From positions 1,550,001 to 1,614,000 of the forward strand of contig NC_012029.1 of the NCBI RefSeq assembly GCF_000022205.1: DNA of 64,000 nucleotides, read 5' to 3'. The notes beneath the pieces are model-generated. The model was not told the DNA's origin. It did no database searches and saw nothing but the letters and a program-made list of their open reading frames with translations. The stretch comes from Halorubrum lacusprofundi ATCC 49239. Lineage in GTDB: Archaea > Halobacteriota > Halobacteria > Halobacteriales > Haloferacaceae. Shown in pieces: positions 34,507-43,580 of this stretch; position 1 is the first letter of the stretch; each line of letters starts with the position of its first letter. Position numbers and translations under genes: made by a program.

Positions 34507-35053
34507 CGCCGACTCGCCCGGAGCGGTCCTCCGGCGGCTGGTCGCGGAGGCGGTCGGCGTCGACAGCGTCGCCCTCCTCGCCGACGATGTCGATCTCGTC
34601 GAGCGTGGGGACGACCCGGGGACGGCGGCCCGGCTCTCCGGAATCGTCGACACGGGCGATACCGTTGTCGGGGTCGTGCCTCGCGCCGATCCCGCCCTTG
34701 CACGACGGCTGACGGGTGACAGTGACGGGGACGACGACGGATCGATCGTCGGTGTCGACGACGACAACGTCGACGGCCGAACGCTCCGACTCGTGTTTAC
34801 TGGACGGGCCGCAGATAGGCTCACCGGCCCCTCGGGGACCGTAATACGGTCGGTCCTCGCCGAGCGAGGGATCGAGGCGTACCGCCACGACGGCGATTCC
34901 CCGATCGGACTGCTCCTCGTCGACGACCGAGCCGTGGTCGGCCTCTTTGACGAGAGCGGGCTCGCCGCGCTACTGTGGTCGGACGCCCCCGCAGTCCGGG
35001 AGTGGGCGGCGGCGACTTGCCGGCGCTACCTCTCGGCGGCCGAACCGGCGTGA
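34499..35053 (+). CDS. Sensor-like domain protein resembling the FilR1 middle domain, without HTH
   Basis: A 184-residue protein from ATG 34499, overlapping the upstream methyltransferase. The C-terminal part, PIGLLLVDDRAVVGLFDESGLAALLWSDAPAVREWAAATCRRYLSAAEP, resembles the regulatory domain of archaeal FilR1-type winged-helix regulators (GLxLxDxxVGL, then an acidic patch and a terminal aromatic helix). The usual N-terminal winged helix is missing; instead there are acidic segments and short strands. It may be a ligand sensor acting through the coupled methyltransferase or a partner. Assignment tentative. Confidence 0.65.
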   Translation: MADADSPGAVLRRLVAEAVGVDSVALLADDVDLVERGDDPGTAARLSGIVDTGDTVVGVVPRADPALARRLTGDSDGDDDGSIVGVDDDNVDGRTLRLVFTGRAADRLTGPSGTVIRSVLAERGIEAYRHDGDSPIGLLLVDDRAVVGLFDESGLAALLWSDAPAVREWAAATCRRYLSAAEPA

Positions 35054-35096
35054 GACGCGCCGCATCGTTTTTGCACGCGCCCCGCGAAGAGGAAGT

Positions 35097-35387
35097 ATGA
35101 AGGCGTTACTACTGTTGGTCGCCGGAATCGGCGGACTGATCGAGACGCTCGTTCCGCGGGCGGTCGTCCGCGCGTGGACGAAGGCGCTGTACCGGAACGC
35201 CGGGGAAGCCGAGCCCCGCGAGTGGGTGTACGCCGCCACGCGCGCCGAGGGCGCAGTCGTCGTGCTCGCCGCGCTCGTCGGCTTGTACGGTGTCGCGACC
35301 GCCGAGGAGGACGAGCCGGAGCGCGTCAAATCGGATCGTGTCGAAACGGATCGTGTCGAAACGGATCGCGTCAACACCAACGACTGA
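35097..35387 (+). CDS. Small membrane protein with repetitive charged tail
   Basis: A 96-residue protein from ATG 35097 with a hydrophobic N-terminal helix (ALLLLVAGIGGLIETLVP), an amphipathic segment, and a second helix at about residues 50-68 (EGAVVVLAALVGLYGVA). The tail is a short tandem peptide repeat (SDRVETDRVETDRVNT) encoded by 15-bp repeats at about 35327-35375. It resembles small haloarchaeal membrane hypotheticals; no function known. 43 bases after the previous gene in the same direction. Confidence 0.75.
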   Translation: MKALLLLVAGIGGLIETLVPRAVVRAWTKALYRNAGEAEPREWVYAATRAEGAVVVLAALVGLYGVATAEEDEPERVKSDRVETDRVETDRVNTND

Positions 35388-35456
35388 ACGGTCGAAACAG
35401 TCGACGACCGAACGGCAGACATCGGGATTCCGGAGGGGCCGATGCCCCGAACTCGG

Positions 35457-36146
35457 TCAGTCGTCGGTCGCGCCGGAGTCTATCGGCTCTTCTTGCTTTT
35501 CGGAGCCATTCTCGGCGACTCTTTCACCGTTCAGATACGCTCGATCGGCCTCCGAGCGCTCGCCGGTCCGCAACACGTGGCAGTCACGACACCGCGCCTC
35601 GTAGGACTCCTCGGCGCCGACGAGGATCGTCGGATCGTCGACGTGGGCCGGCTCCCCCTCGATGAGGCGCTGGTTCCGGGAGGCGGGCTCGCCGCACTGC
35701 GAGCAGATCGCTTGTAGCTTGTCGACGTACTCGGCGGTCGCCATCAGCTCCGGCAGGGGTTCGAACGGCTCGCCGCGGAACGTCTGATCGGTGCCGGAGA
35801 CGATCACGCGGGTGCCGTTGTCCGCTAAGGCGTTACACACCTCCACCAGCGCGTCCGAGAAGAAATTCGCCTCGTCGATCGCGACGACCTCGGGGAACGG
35901 CTCGTCGTCGAGGATTGCAAGCGGGCCGCCACCCTCGTTGTCGACGACGGTCGCCTCCCACTGCCGGCCGTTATGGCTCCCGATCGTCGTCTCGCCGTAG
36001 CGGTCGTCAACGGCCGGCTTGTACACCGCGACGGATTGGCCGGCGATCTCAGAGCGCCGGAGCCGCCGGAGCAGCTCCTCTGTTTTCCCCGAGAACATCG
36101 ATCCAGAAATGACCTCGATCCAGCCGGATCGAGTGATCGCGTGCAT
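35457..36146 (-). CDS. tdk: Thymidine kinase
   Basis: Type II thymidine kinase of pyrimidine salvage, 229 residues (longer than the usual 190-200 because of a 35-residue acidic C-terminal tail). P-loop VISGSMFSGKTEELLRRL at residues 12-27, switch VAIDEANFFSDALVEV, the lasso FRGEPFEPLPELMATAEYVDKLQAICSQCG, and a four-Cys zinc site (CSQCG with CRDCH). TTRQ-like thymidine-binding YEARC near the end. It makes dTMP from thymidine in the cytoplasm. Convergent with the small membrane protein gene. Confidence 0.96.
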   Translation of the reverse strand: MHAITRSGWIEVISGSMFSGKTEELLRRLRRSEIAGQSVAVYKPAVDDRYGETTIGSHNGRQWEATVVDNEGGGPLAILDDEPFPEVVAIDEANFFSDALVEVCNALADNGTRVIVSGTDQTFRGEPFEPLPELMATAEYVDKLQAICSQCGEPASRNQRLIEGEPAHVDDPTILVGAEESYEARCRDCHVLRTGERSEADRAYLNGERVAENGSEKQEEPIDSGATDD

Positions 36147-36170
36147 GCTCTGACGGGCACGAGCCAGCGA

Positions 36171-37235
36171 CTAAACCGTTTCTCTCCCGGCCGGCTCGCC
36201 GCCGATTACGACCCGAGACACGTCGGCCGCGCCGGCGCGCCTGACGATCGCGCGAACGAGGTCGTGCGCGCCGGCAAGGTTGTCGGAGTCGCCGTCGAGC
36301 ACCAACAGATCGGCATCCGCGCCCAGCTCGATCACGCCGCGGTTCAGCCCCGCGATCGCCGCGCCGTTCACCGTCGCCATCCGCAGGATCTCTCGGGCCG
36401 GGAGATCGGAGAGCTTCGCGGCGAACTCCATCTCGCGGAACATCGACGGCGAGTCGAGCATGACGTTGTCGGTGCCGAGCGCGACCGTCGTCCGCTCGGC
36501 GAGGTCGCGGATCGGCGGCACGCCGACGTTCGTCACGAGATTCGACCGGGGGCAGACGGCCACGGGCGTCCCGCGGTCGGCGAGCCGCTCGAGGTGGATC
36601 GGCTCGGCGTGGACCATGTGGACGAGAAAGTCGGGGTCGAGATCCATCGCGGCGTTGATGTCGTCGGCGTCGCGCTCGCCGGCGTGGATCCCGAACAGCT
36701 TGCCCGCCTCGCGAGTCTCCGAGCGCACCGCGTCGAAGTCGGCGTCGCGGGCACCGGAGGCGCCGTACCCGTCAGCGACCGAGAGCACGTCGGGGTCGTC
36801 ACGACCGAACACGACCGGATCGATCGCGCGCTCGCCGAAGTCGACGCCCTCGCCCGCGACCGCGTCCCGGAGCGCGGCCACGCCCTTGACGCCGCCCTCG
36901 CGGAACTCCAGGAACGTGCCGGTCCCGGTCGACTCCATGTACCGGAGGCTCCGCGCCATCGCGGCGACTTTCGCCTCGTGGCTCGCCTCCCGCAGGAGGC
37001 GGTGTTTGAGCCCGTCCGGCGGTGCGACCAGCTCGTCGAGCGAGAGGCCCTCGCCGGCCTCCTTGGCGATGGAGTCACCGATGTGGGTGTGGGCGTTGAC
37101 GAACGCCGGGAGGATCACGTCGTCGGAGTCGACGCTCGTCTCCTCGATCCGGACGATCTCGTCGTCGGCGACGATGACCCGGCCTTCGACCGGCTCGAAC
37201 TCCGGACCGACCAGAACGGTCCCTTCAAGGTGCAT
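36171..37235 (-). CDS. Amidohydrolase-superfamily metal-dependent hydrolase
   Basis: A 354-residue TIM-barrel deaminase or amidohydrolase of the TrzN/cytosine-deaminase-like group. The small beta domain opens the protein (GRVIVADDEIVRIEETSV). VILPAFVNAHTHIGDS is the metal HxH motif. FGIHAGERDADDINAAMDL and LVHMVHAEPIHLERLADRG provide the other histidines, and LGTDNVMLDSPSMFREMEF contains the metal Asp. DLLVLDGDSDNLAGAHDLVRAIV closes it. It could deaminate a nucleobase or a related compound. 24 bases upstream of tdk's start and on the same strand, so a pyrimidine-salvage link is plausible. Confidence 0.88.
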   Translation of the reverse strand: MHLEGTVLVGPEFEPVEGRVIVADDEIVRIEETSVDSDDVILPAFVNAHTHIGDSIAKEAGEGLSLDELVAPPDGLKHRLLREASHEAKVAAMARSLRYMESTGTGTFLEFREGGVKGVAALRDAVAGEGVDFGERAIDPVVFGRDDPDVLSVADGYGASGARDADFDAVRSETREAGKLFGIHAGERDADDINAAMDLDPDFLVHMVHAEPIHLERLADRGTPVAVCPRSNLVTNVGVPPIRDLAERTTVALGTDNVMLDSPSMFREMEFAAKLSDLPAREILRMATVNGAAIAGLNRGVIELGADADLLVLDGDSDNLAGAHDLVRAIVRRAGAADVSRVVIGGEPAGRETV

Positions 37236-37292
37236 ACTCGGCGGTCGCCGGCGCGGGAGTAAAAGGTCACGACAGGGGATCGACTCGGCCGA

Positions 37293-38537
37293 TCACGCCC
37301 CGTCTCGGAACTCGTCGAGCGTCGTCGGCATCGCGCCGCGCACCTCCGCGACGAGCCCGTCGGGGTCGAGTCCGAGCACGTCGGCGGCGGCGCGGCCGAC
37401 GCGATCGGTCGCGGGGTGAGGGGCGTAGACACCGAGGCGCCACTGGTTGCGCTGGGCGGTCCGGAGCGTGGAGACGAGGGGTGACTGCCGCTCTAACCGA
37501 CGCACCTCGCCGTTGACGGTGACCCGCGCTGTCGACTCCCGCATCGACGGCTCCGGGGGGACATCGAGGATCACGTGCTGACGGGCGACGCCCGCCTCCT
37601 CGGCGATCTCGCGTTCCAGCGCACTCTCAGTGTCGTGGTCGGCCTCATGGACACGCTCGGCCACGTCGTCGTACTCGGCCCACACCGCCCGCTTGTACAG
37701 GTCGCGCTCGTCGTACCGCCGGGAGAGCTCGGCGGTCTCCGAGCAGCTTCGGATCGCCGCGAGGAAGTCGTGGTCGTCCATCCGGCGAAGCTGGGCCGGG
37801 GTCGTCGTGGTCGCGTCGAGTAAGTCGCTCGCCGCCCGCCGAAGCATTGCCTTCGAAATGCGCGCGACGTGGTGGGTGTACACGACCGGGTTCATCAGTG
37901 CGCGCGCCAGAAGGAGGCTCTCGGCCGTCTGGACGTTCCCCTCGTCCAAGACGAGTTCGTTGGTGCCGGTGCCCACGTCGACGAACGTCAGCTCCCGGAC
38001 GAACCGCTCGGTGTCGATGGTGCCGTACGGCACCCCGGTGTGGTAGGCGTCGCGCACGAGGTAGTCCATGCGATCAACGTCGAGCTCGCCCGAGACGAGC
38101 CCGCCGTACGGTCCCTCGCCGGCGACGAGCCCGGCGATCTTCTCCGGGTCGAGGTCGTGATCGCGGAGCACCTCGCCGACCGCGCCGGTCGCGAGCACCT
38201 CGTCGACGTCGTCGTGGTACTTCCCCGTGCGGCGGTGGGTGAGCGACTCCAGATTGTGGCTGAACGGGCCGTGACCCACGTCGTGGAGCATGGCCGCGGC
38301 TTCGATCCGGTCTGCGCGCTTTCCCCCAATCCCGAGGTGGCCGAGCGCGCGGCTGGCGAGGTGGTAGACGCCGAGCGAGTGCTCGAAGCGGGTGTGGTTC
38401 GCGGAGGGGTAGACGAGCTGGACCGTGCCGAGCTGTTTGACGTGTCTGAGCCGCTGGACTGCGGGGGTGTCGAGGAGGTCCGCCGCGACACCGTCGATCT
38501 CGATGTGGTCGTGGACGGTGTCCTTGACCGTGATCAT
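37293..38537 (-). CDS. HD-domain phosphohydrolase (dNTPase-like)
   Basis: A 414-residue HD-superfamily metallohydrolase related to SAMHD1/dGTPase-like archaeal proteins. ATG 38537 gives MITVKDTVHDHIEIDGVAADLLDT. LRHVKQLGTVQLVYPSANHTRFEHSLGVYHLA contains the first His. AAMLHDVGHGPFSHNLES is the HD motif, and GELDVDRMDYLVRDAYHTGVPYG gives the last metal Asp. The C-terminal 150 residues are less conserved. It probably hydrolyses nucleotides. A broken paralogue lies at 39081-40297 on the other side of a UspA gene, pointing to an old duplication. Confidence 0.92.
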   Translation of the reverse strand: MITVKDTVHDHIEIDGVAADLLDTPAVQRLRHVKQLGTVQLVYPSANHTRFEHSLGVYHLASRALGHLGIGGKRADRIEAAAMLHDVGHGPFSHNLESLTHRRTGKYHDDVDEVLATGAVGEVLRDHDLDPEKIAGLVAGEGPYGGLVSGELDVDRMDYLVRDAYHTGVPYGTIDTERFVRELTFVDVGTGTNELVLDEGNVQTAESLLLARALMNPVVYTHHVARISKAMLRRAASDLLDATTTTPAQLRRMDDHDFLAAIRSCSETAELSRRYDERDLYKRAVWAEYDDVAERVHEADHDTESALEREIAEEAGVARQHVILDVPPEPSMRESTARVTVNGEVRRLERQSPLVSTLRTAQRNQWRLGVYAPHPATDRVGRAAADVLGLDPDGLVAEVRGAMPTTLDEFRDGA

Positions 38538-38671
38538 GCGTCGACGTTCGGCGGCATGGGATAAAAGCGGCGTGCGTCCCCGGAGACGCCCCGACCAACC
38601 GGAATTCGCTCTGTTGCCGAAATCTGGAACGGCCGGCACGATTTATACGTGCGGTATCCGAACGGTCGACC

Positions 38672-39076
38672 ATGTACGATGTACTCATCGGGATCGACAA
38701 CGCGGAGGATAGCCGTGCGATCGCGCAGGCGGAGGCGATCGTGGATCTCCCGACGGTGGATGGCGCGGTGACCGCTCACCTGTGTCACGTGTTCCAGGAG
38801 AACCCCGAGGGGGCCTCAGTCCACCAGATATCGGCGGTCCGACGCGCCCGCGAGACCCTCGAAGAAGCCGGCATCAACTGCGTCCACTACGAGGCAAGCG
38901 GCGACCCCACAGACGAACTGCTCGCGGCCGCGGACGACATCGACGCGGACGCAATCTGCGTCTCCGGCCGCAAGCGACGCCCGACCGGGAAGGCCGTCTT
39001 CGGGAGCGTGACGCAGGACGTGATCTTGGGTGCCGATCGTCCGATCTTCGCGGTCCCGGCGCCGCGAAGCGACTGA
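38672..39076 (+). CDS. Universal stress protein A family protein
   Basis: A 134-residue single UspA domain. MYDVLIGIDNAEDSRAIAQAEAIVDLP gives the first strand and helix. The ATP-binding signature is in ICVSGRKRRPTGKAVFGSVTQDVILGADRPIFAVPAP (G-x2-G-x9-G-S/T spirit, with the first Gly in SGRKR). Soluble, probably dimeric, nucleotide-binding stress protein. ATTTATACGTG upstream is a TATA-like element. It is sandwiched between the two HD-hydrolase genes on the opposite strand. Confidence 0.92.
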   Translation: MYDVLIGIDNAEDSRAIAQAEAIVDLPTVDGAVTAHLCHVFQENPEGASVHQISAVRRARETLEEAGINCVHYEASGDPTDELLAAADDIDADAICVSGRKRRPTGKAVFGSVTQDVILGADRPIFAVPAPRSD

Positions 39077-39080
39077 GCCG

Positions 39081-40297
39081 CTACGTCCGCGCGCCGACGC
39101 CGCGGAGCCCGAGCACGTCGCGCGCCGCCTCGCCGACCGCGTCGACGTGTTCGGCCGGACAGTAGACGCCGAGCGTCCAGCGGCGGCGCTCGGCGCTGCG
39201 CAGGCCCGCCACCAGCTCCGAGGCGTCCTCCAGTCGCTGGGGAACACCGTCGACGACGACGGTCGAGCCGGATTCTTTTAACCCGGGACGGGAGGGCACG
39301 TCCACGACGACCTCGTCGCGATCGAGCCCGACCGTCTCGGCGATCTCGCGTTCGGCCGCGCGCTCCTCGGCGTGGCCGGCGTCGACGGTGCCCGCCGGCA
39401 CATCCGCTAACCCGACCCACACCGCCCGCTTGTAGAGGTCGCGGCGCTCGATCCGTTCTCCGAGCGCGGGGACCGCTTCCCGGAGCGCGACGAGGAGGTC
39501 GTGGTCGGCCATCCGGCGGAACGCCCTCACGTCGGTGTCGGTCCGGTCGAGGTAGCGCTCGCAGGCGCGCTCCAACATCGCGCCGGCGACCCGCGAGACG
39601 TGGTGGCGGTAGACGACGGCGTTCATCAGCGATCGGGCGACGAGCAGGCTCTCGGCGGTGGGAACGTTCCCCTCGGCGAGCACCAGCGCCGCGTCCTCGG
39701 GGTCGCCCGAGCCGGAGCCATTTGCTCCGTCGCCCGCGAGCCGGAGTTCGTTGACGAGCCGGCCGGTGTCGACCGTGCCGTACGGGACCCCGGTGTGGTG
39801 GGCGTCGCGCACGAGGTAGTCCATCCGGTCCACGTCGAGTTCGCCCGACACGAGGGCGCCGAGCGCGCCCTCGCCCGCGATCAGGGAGGCGACGCGCTTC
39901 GGGTCCAGCCCGCTGCGTTCGAGGACCCGACACACCTCGCGGTCGGTGTCGGTCAGGAGCTACGCGATGTCGTCGTGGTCGCGTCCCGTCGCTCGCCGGA
40001 TGATCCCCTCGTCTGGTGCCCGTAGGGGGCATGTCCGATGTCGTGGAGGAGCGCCGCCGCGCGGACGTGAGCGGCGGTGTCGTCGTCGATCCCCAACCCG
40101 TCTACCGCGCCGCGCGCGAGGTGGTAGACGCCCAGCGAGTGCTCGAAGCGGGTGTGGTTCGCGGAGGGGTACACCAGCCGGACGGTGGACAGCTGTTTGA
40201 TGTGACGCAGCCGCTGAAAGGCGGGCGTGTCGACCAACTCGGCGGCGAGGTCGCCGAGCCGGACGTGACCGTGGACGCTGTCCTTGATCGCCTTCAT
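39081..40297 (-). pseudogene. Broken HD-domain phosphohydrolase, paralogue of the gene at 37293
   Basis: Two frames together encode one HD hydrolase. The 5' part from 40297 reads MKAIKDSVHGHVRLGDLAAEL and reaches the HD motif ALLHDIGHAPYGHQT. The frame then shifts near 40010, where the shifted frame would continue EGIIRRATGRDHDDIA before a TAG stop (39960-39962). After that LLTDTDREVCRVLERSGLDP continues to the end with a normal GELDVDRMDYLVRDAHHTG. Both a frameshift and an in-frame stop interrupt it, so simple sequencing error is less likely than real decay. The start is 13 bases after the aMBF1 stop. The 3' two thirds (39081-39935) could still be translated from an internal start but would lack the HD motif. 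Confidence 0.85.
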
Positions 40298-40309
40298 CGG
40301 TTCACGCGC

Positions 40310-40879
40310 TCACTCGTCGACGATATCGACGCCGAGCCGCTCTTCGAGCGCGCGGACGACGGAGCCGCCGACGCCGGCGGTCGCGGCCCGACCGTCCTCG
40401 ACAGCGAACAGGTCGTCCTCGTCGACGTCGAGCTCCTCGGCCAGCTCCTCGACCGTGAGTCCGGCGTCTTGCCGGGCCGCCGCCACGTCGTCGCCGTAGC
40501 CGGAGACGAGGTACGGGAGCCGGTCCGACTCGTAGTTGGTGCCGCCTTCCTCCCAGTGTTTGGAGTCGCCGGTCGCGGAGTCGTACATCTTCGCCTGCTT
40601 GCGGGCGATTTCCTTCTTCCGGCTCTCCGTCCCGGTTCCGGTCGACTCGGAGCTGGCGCCGCCGGGGCTTCCGCCGGAACTTCCGCCCCGACTCCCACCG
40701 GATCCGCCGCGCCCGCCGGGCGCGTTGCCGGCGTCGTCGTGGGGGCGGCAGTCCGAGCAGACGAGGAGCTTCGCCCCGGCGACCGTGGCCCGCTGGAGGT
40801 CTGTGGTCTCGCGCCCGCAGAGCTCGCAGGCGTCGCCGTCGTCGCCGCCGCCGCCACCGCCCGTCGAGTACTTCGCCAT
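40310..40879 (-). CDS. Multiprotein bridging factor 1-like regulator (aMBF1)
   Basis: A 189-residue protein with the haloarchaeal MBF1 arrangement. MAKYSTGGGGG leads into a four-Cys zinc ribbon (CELCGRETTDL with CSDCRPH), then an unusually long Gly/Ser-rich linker (about residues 50-85) and a basic KKEIARKQAKMYD segment. The Cro/C1-type HTH follows (DVAAARQDAGLTVEELAEELDVDEDDLFAVEDG). aMBF1 bridges TBP or ribosome-associated factors with regulators in archaea (established for the family; mechanism not fully settled). Upstream on the same strand is a UspA gene. Confidence 0.9.
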   Translation of the reverse strand: MAKYSTGGGGGGDDGDACELCGRETTDLQRATVAGAKLLVCSDCRPHDDAGNAPGGRGGSGGSRGGSSGGSPGGASSESTGTGTESRKKEIARKQAKMYDSATGDSKHWEEGGTNYESDRLPYLVSGYGDDVAAARQDAGLTVEELAEELDVDEDDLFAVEDGRAATAGVGGSVVRALEERLGVDIVDE

Positions 40880-40956
40880 ACCGCGAGTAGTGGACCCCGA
40901 TCGTTAAAAGGCCGTGGAGGGACACCCGCCGGTCGGGAAGCGGCGACCGTCGTTGC

Positions 40957-41406
40957 TCACTCCGAAACCGTCGTCTTCACGATGCTCACTGGCGCGGTCG
41001 ACTGTCGGGAGACGCGCTCGGTGACGGAGCCGAGCATCCGCCGGTAGTTCCCCGATCGGGTCTTCGATCCCATCACCGTGAGGTCGATATCCTCGTCGTT
41101 GATGTAGCCGAGAATCTCCTCGTGGGGGACGCCGTACACCAGCTCGGTCACCACGTCGACGCCCGCGTCCGCGGCGTGCGAGGCCACCTCGTCGAGCGCC
41201 TCGCGGCCGCGCTCTTCCAGCGTCTCGGAGGCGCCTTCCGATCCGTCAACGAACTCGTCGCCAGAATACGCGTTGACCACGTCGCTGTCGACGACGTACA
41301 GCACGTGAAGGGTCGCGCCGTAGCGCTCGGCGGCGTCGATCGCGTGGTCGATGGCTCGGTCGACGCCCTTGCTGCCATCCGTGGGGAGTAGTATCTGATC
41401 GTACAT
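40957..41406 (-). CDS. Universal stress protein A family protein
   Basis: A 149-residue UspA protein with the full nucleotide-binding motif. MYDQILLPTDGSKGVDRAIDHAIDAAERYGATLHVLYVVD opens it, and DLTVMGSKTRSGNYRRMLGSVTERVSRQSTAPVSIVK contains the G-x2-G-x9-G-S-type loop. A second copy of the family in the window (see 38672), but closer to classical ATP-binding Usp. Divergent from the amidohydrolase gene. Confidence 0.95.
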   Translation of the reverse strand: MYDQILLPTDGSKGVDRAIDHAIDAAERYGATLHVLYVVDSDVVNAYSGDEFVDGSEGASETLEERGREALDEVASHAADAGVDVVTELVYGVPHEEILGYINDEDIDLTVMGSKTRSGNYRRMLGSVTERVSRQSTAPVSIVKTTVSE

Positions 41407-41487
41407 GCACGGAGATCCGTCCCATCATCGAATAAATCGGTCGCCGTTTCCCGAACGATTAACATGCTGCCAGCCCCGGACTCGGCC

Positions 41488-43086
41488 ATGACCGACGCCG
41501 CGGACCGGCTGTTCGTGAACGGGGAGATACACACGCTTGCGACTCCCGACGAGACCCACGAGGCCGTCGCCGTGCGGGACGGCGCGGTCGTCCGCCTCGG
41601 TCGGAGCCACGAGGTGCGGTTCCTCGAAGGCGTCGACACCGAGGTGATCGATCTCGACGGTTGCGTGCTCCTCCCCGGCTTCGTCGACGCGCACACCCAC
41701 CTGACGACGGTCGGGCGCTACCTTGTCCACGCCGACCTCTCGGTCGCGGACTCGCCGATGGAGGCGGTCGATCTGCTTGCGGAACGGGCGGCAGCGGTCG
41801 AGGATGGGAACTCGGACGCGTCGGACGGCGGGTCCGACGACCCCGCAACCGACTGGGTGCTCGGCTACGGCTACGACGAGTCGACGTGGGACGACGACCG
41901 CTACCTGACCCGCGAGGACCTCGACCGCGTCTCGACGGAACGTCCCGTCGCGGCCGTCCGCGAGGACATGCACGTCGCCGCGGTCAACGGGGTCGTCCTC
42001 GACCGGTTCGCGGACGCTCTCGACTCGGTCCCCGACGAGACGGTGCCGACCGACGACGCGGGCGAGCCGACGGGCGTCCTCCTAGAGAGCGCGATCGATC
42101 CGATCTACGAGGCGGTCGAACCGGGGCCGGCGGCGACTCGCGACCTCGTCACCGCTGCGCTCGACGACTGCGCCGCCAAGGGGATCACGGGCTTTCACGA
42201 CATGGTGCGAAACTCGCACGCTCCGCGCGTCTACCGCGACCTCGACGCCGCCGACGAGCTGACCGCACGTGTCCGGATCAACTACTGGAGCGACCACCTC
42301 GACGCGCTGCGGGAGGTCGGCCTGACGACGAACGCCGGAAGCGACATGGCCGAGACGGGCGCGATCAAGTCGTACACCGACGGGAGCTTCGGCGGGCGGA
42401 CCGCGAGGCTCTCCGAACCGTACGCGGACGCACCGGGCGAGACCGGGCAGTGGGTCGTCGACCCGGACGAACTGGCAGAGACGGTCGCGGACGCGACCGG
42501 GGCGGGCTACCAGTTCACCGCCCACGCGATCGGCGACGAGGCGATCGACGCCGTCCTCGACGCCTACGAGGAGGAGTCGCACACCGACCCCGGCGCGGCG
42601 CGTCACCGGATCGAACACGTCGAACTCGCAGACGACGCGGCGATCGAGCGGCTCGCGGAGACGGGCGTGGTCGCCAGCGTCCAGCCGAACTTCCTCAAGT
42701 GGGCGGGCGCAGACGGGCTTTACGAGGGGCGTCTCGGGCCGGAACGCACCGCCGAGACGAACCGCTACCGCGACATGCTCGACGCGGGAGTTCACCTCGC
42801 GTTTGGCTCCGACGGAATGCCGATGGACCCCTTACTCGGCGTCCACCACGCCGTCAACGCGCCGGCCCCTGCCCAGCGGCTCACGGTGACCGAGGCCCTG
42901 CGCGCGTACACCCGGGGCGCGGCGTACGCGGGCTTCGACGAGGACCGGCTCGGCACGGTCGAGCCCGGCAAGTGCGCCGATTTCGCCGTCCTCGACGCGT
43001 CGCCGTGGGAGGAGTCGGACGCGATCCGCGGGGTCGACGTGGCGATGACGGTCGTCGACGGCGAGGTCGTATACGACGGGCGGTAA
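41488..43086 (+). CDS. YtcJ-like amidohydrolase
   Basis: A 532-residue member of the amidohydrolase superfamily, YtcJ/LAF-type. MTDAADRLFVNGEIHTLATPDETHEAVAVRDGAVVRLG is the beta-sandwich start; the ATG at 41488 is preferred over that at 41464. VLLPGFVDAHTHLTTVGRYL carries the metal HxH. Long insertions with VLGYGYDESTWDDDRYLT follow, then HRIEHVELADDAAIERL. SVQPNFLKWAGADGLYEGRLGPERTAETNRYRDML, AFGSDGMPMDPLLGVHHAV and PGKCADFAVLDASPW are family-typical. It hydrolyses an amide or related bond; substrate unknown. Confidence 0.92.
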   Translation: MTDAADRLFVNGEIHTLATPDETHEAVAVRDGAVVRLGRSHEVRFLEGVDTEVIDLDGCVLLPGFVDAHTHLTTVGRYLVHADLSVADSPMEAVDLLAERAAAVEDGNSDASDGGSDDPATDWVLGYGYDESTWDDDRYLTREDLDRVSTERPVAAVREDMHVAAVNGVVLDRFADALDSVPDETVPTDDAGEPTGVLLESAIDPIYEAVEPGPAATRDLVTAALDDCAAKGITGFHDMVRNSHAPRVYRDLDAADELTARVRINYWSDHLDALREVGLTTNAGSDMAETGAIKSYTDGSFGGRTARLSEPYADAPGETGQWVVDPDELAETVADATGAGYQFTAHAIGDEAIDAVLDAYEEESHTDPGAARHRIEHVELADDAAIERLAETGVVASVQPNFLKWAGADGLYEGRLGPERTAETNRYRDMLDAGVHLAFGSDGMPMDPLLGVHHAVNAPAPAQRLTVTEALRAYTRGAAYAGFDEDRLGTVEPGKCADFAVLDASPWEESDAIRGVDVAMTVVDGEVVYDGR

Positions 43087-43172
43087 GGCGGCTTCCGACC
43101 GACCTCCGGGCCGAAACCTCGCAAGCACTGCCAGAAGACAGTAGTTATTAATAATGTAGGTTATATACGGGT

Positions 43173-43424
43173 ATGGCAGAGATCGCCATCGAGTACGCCG
43201 CCGGCAGTCGCCTCCGATCGGAAGCGGAGACGGCTCGACGCCTGATCGACTCCTACCTCGGCGACCGCTCCGATGTCGACCGCGTTACGCTCTCGCCCTC
43301 CAGCGAGTCCGTGTTCTGCGTCAGCGTCGAGGGCGACCGCATCTGGTGTACGGACCCCCGCGAGTGGATCGACGCCGTGGAGGCGGTGACCGCGGCCCGG
43401 AAACGACTATCGGAGCTATCCTAA
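43173..43424 (+). CDS. Small Rdx/SelW-fold-like protein lacking the CxxC
   Basis: An 83-residue protein. The pattern VEIEYxxxxRLRxEAExxxxxL, then VTLSPSSESVFCVSVEGDRIWCTDPREWID resembles the thioredoxin-like Rdx/selenoprotein-W family. However, the place of the redox CxxC after the first strand reads AAGSR, so redox activity of that type is lost. Two isolated cysteines remain further on. GGTTATATAC about 25 bases before the ATG is a clear TATA element, so the gene is probably expressed. Function unknown. Confidence 0.6.
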   Translation: MAEIAIEYAAGSRLRSEAETARRLIDSYLGDRSDVDRVTLSPSSESVFCVSVEGDRIWCTDPREWIDAVEAVTAARKRLSELS

Positions 43425-43580
43425 CCGAAGCGATCAGCACAATTCAAGAGAGCGTGTCATAGAATCCGTGTCATACCCTGAGCATCTCACGTCCCGGGTT
43501 GTCTCCTCGTTCGCAATTGGTGATTGCGACGATAAGACGGAGGTAGAGTGAGAGATACACCTCCGTTCGTTCGTGGACGC

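Noticed and set aside
41661-43151. 496-codon plus-strand frame overlapping the YtcJ-like amidohydrolase
   Set aside because: Arg-rich translation of the alternative frame, no family motifs; the overlapping amidohydrolase has all metal ligands.
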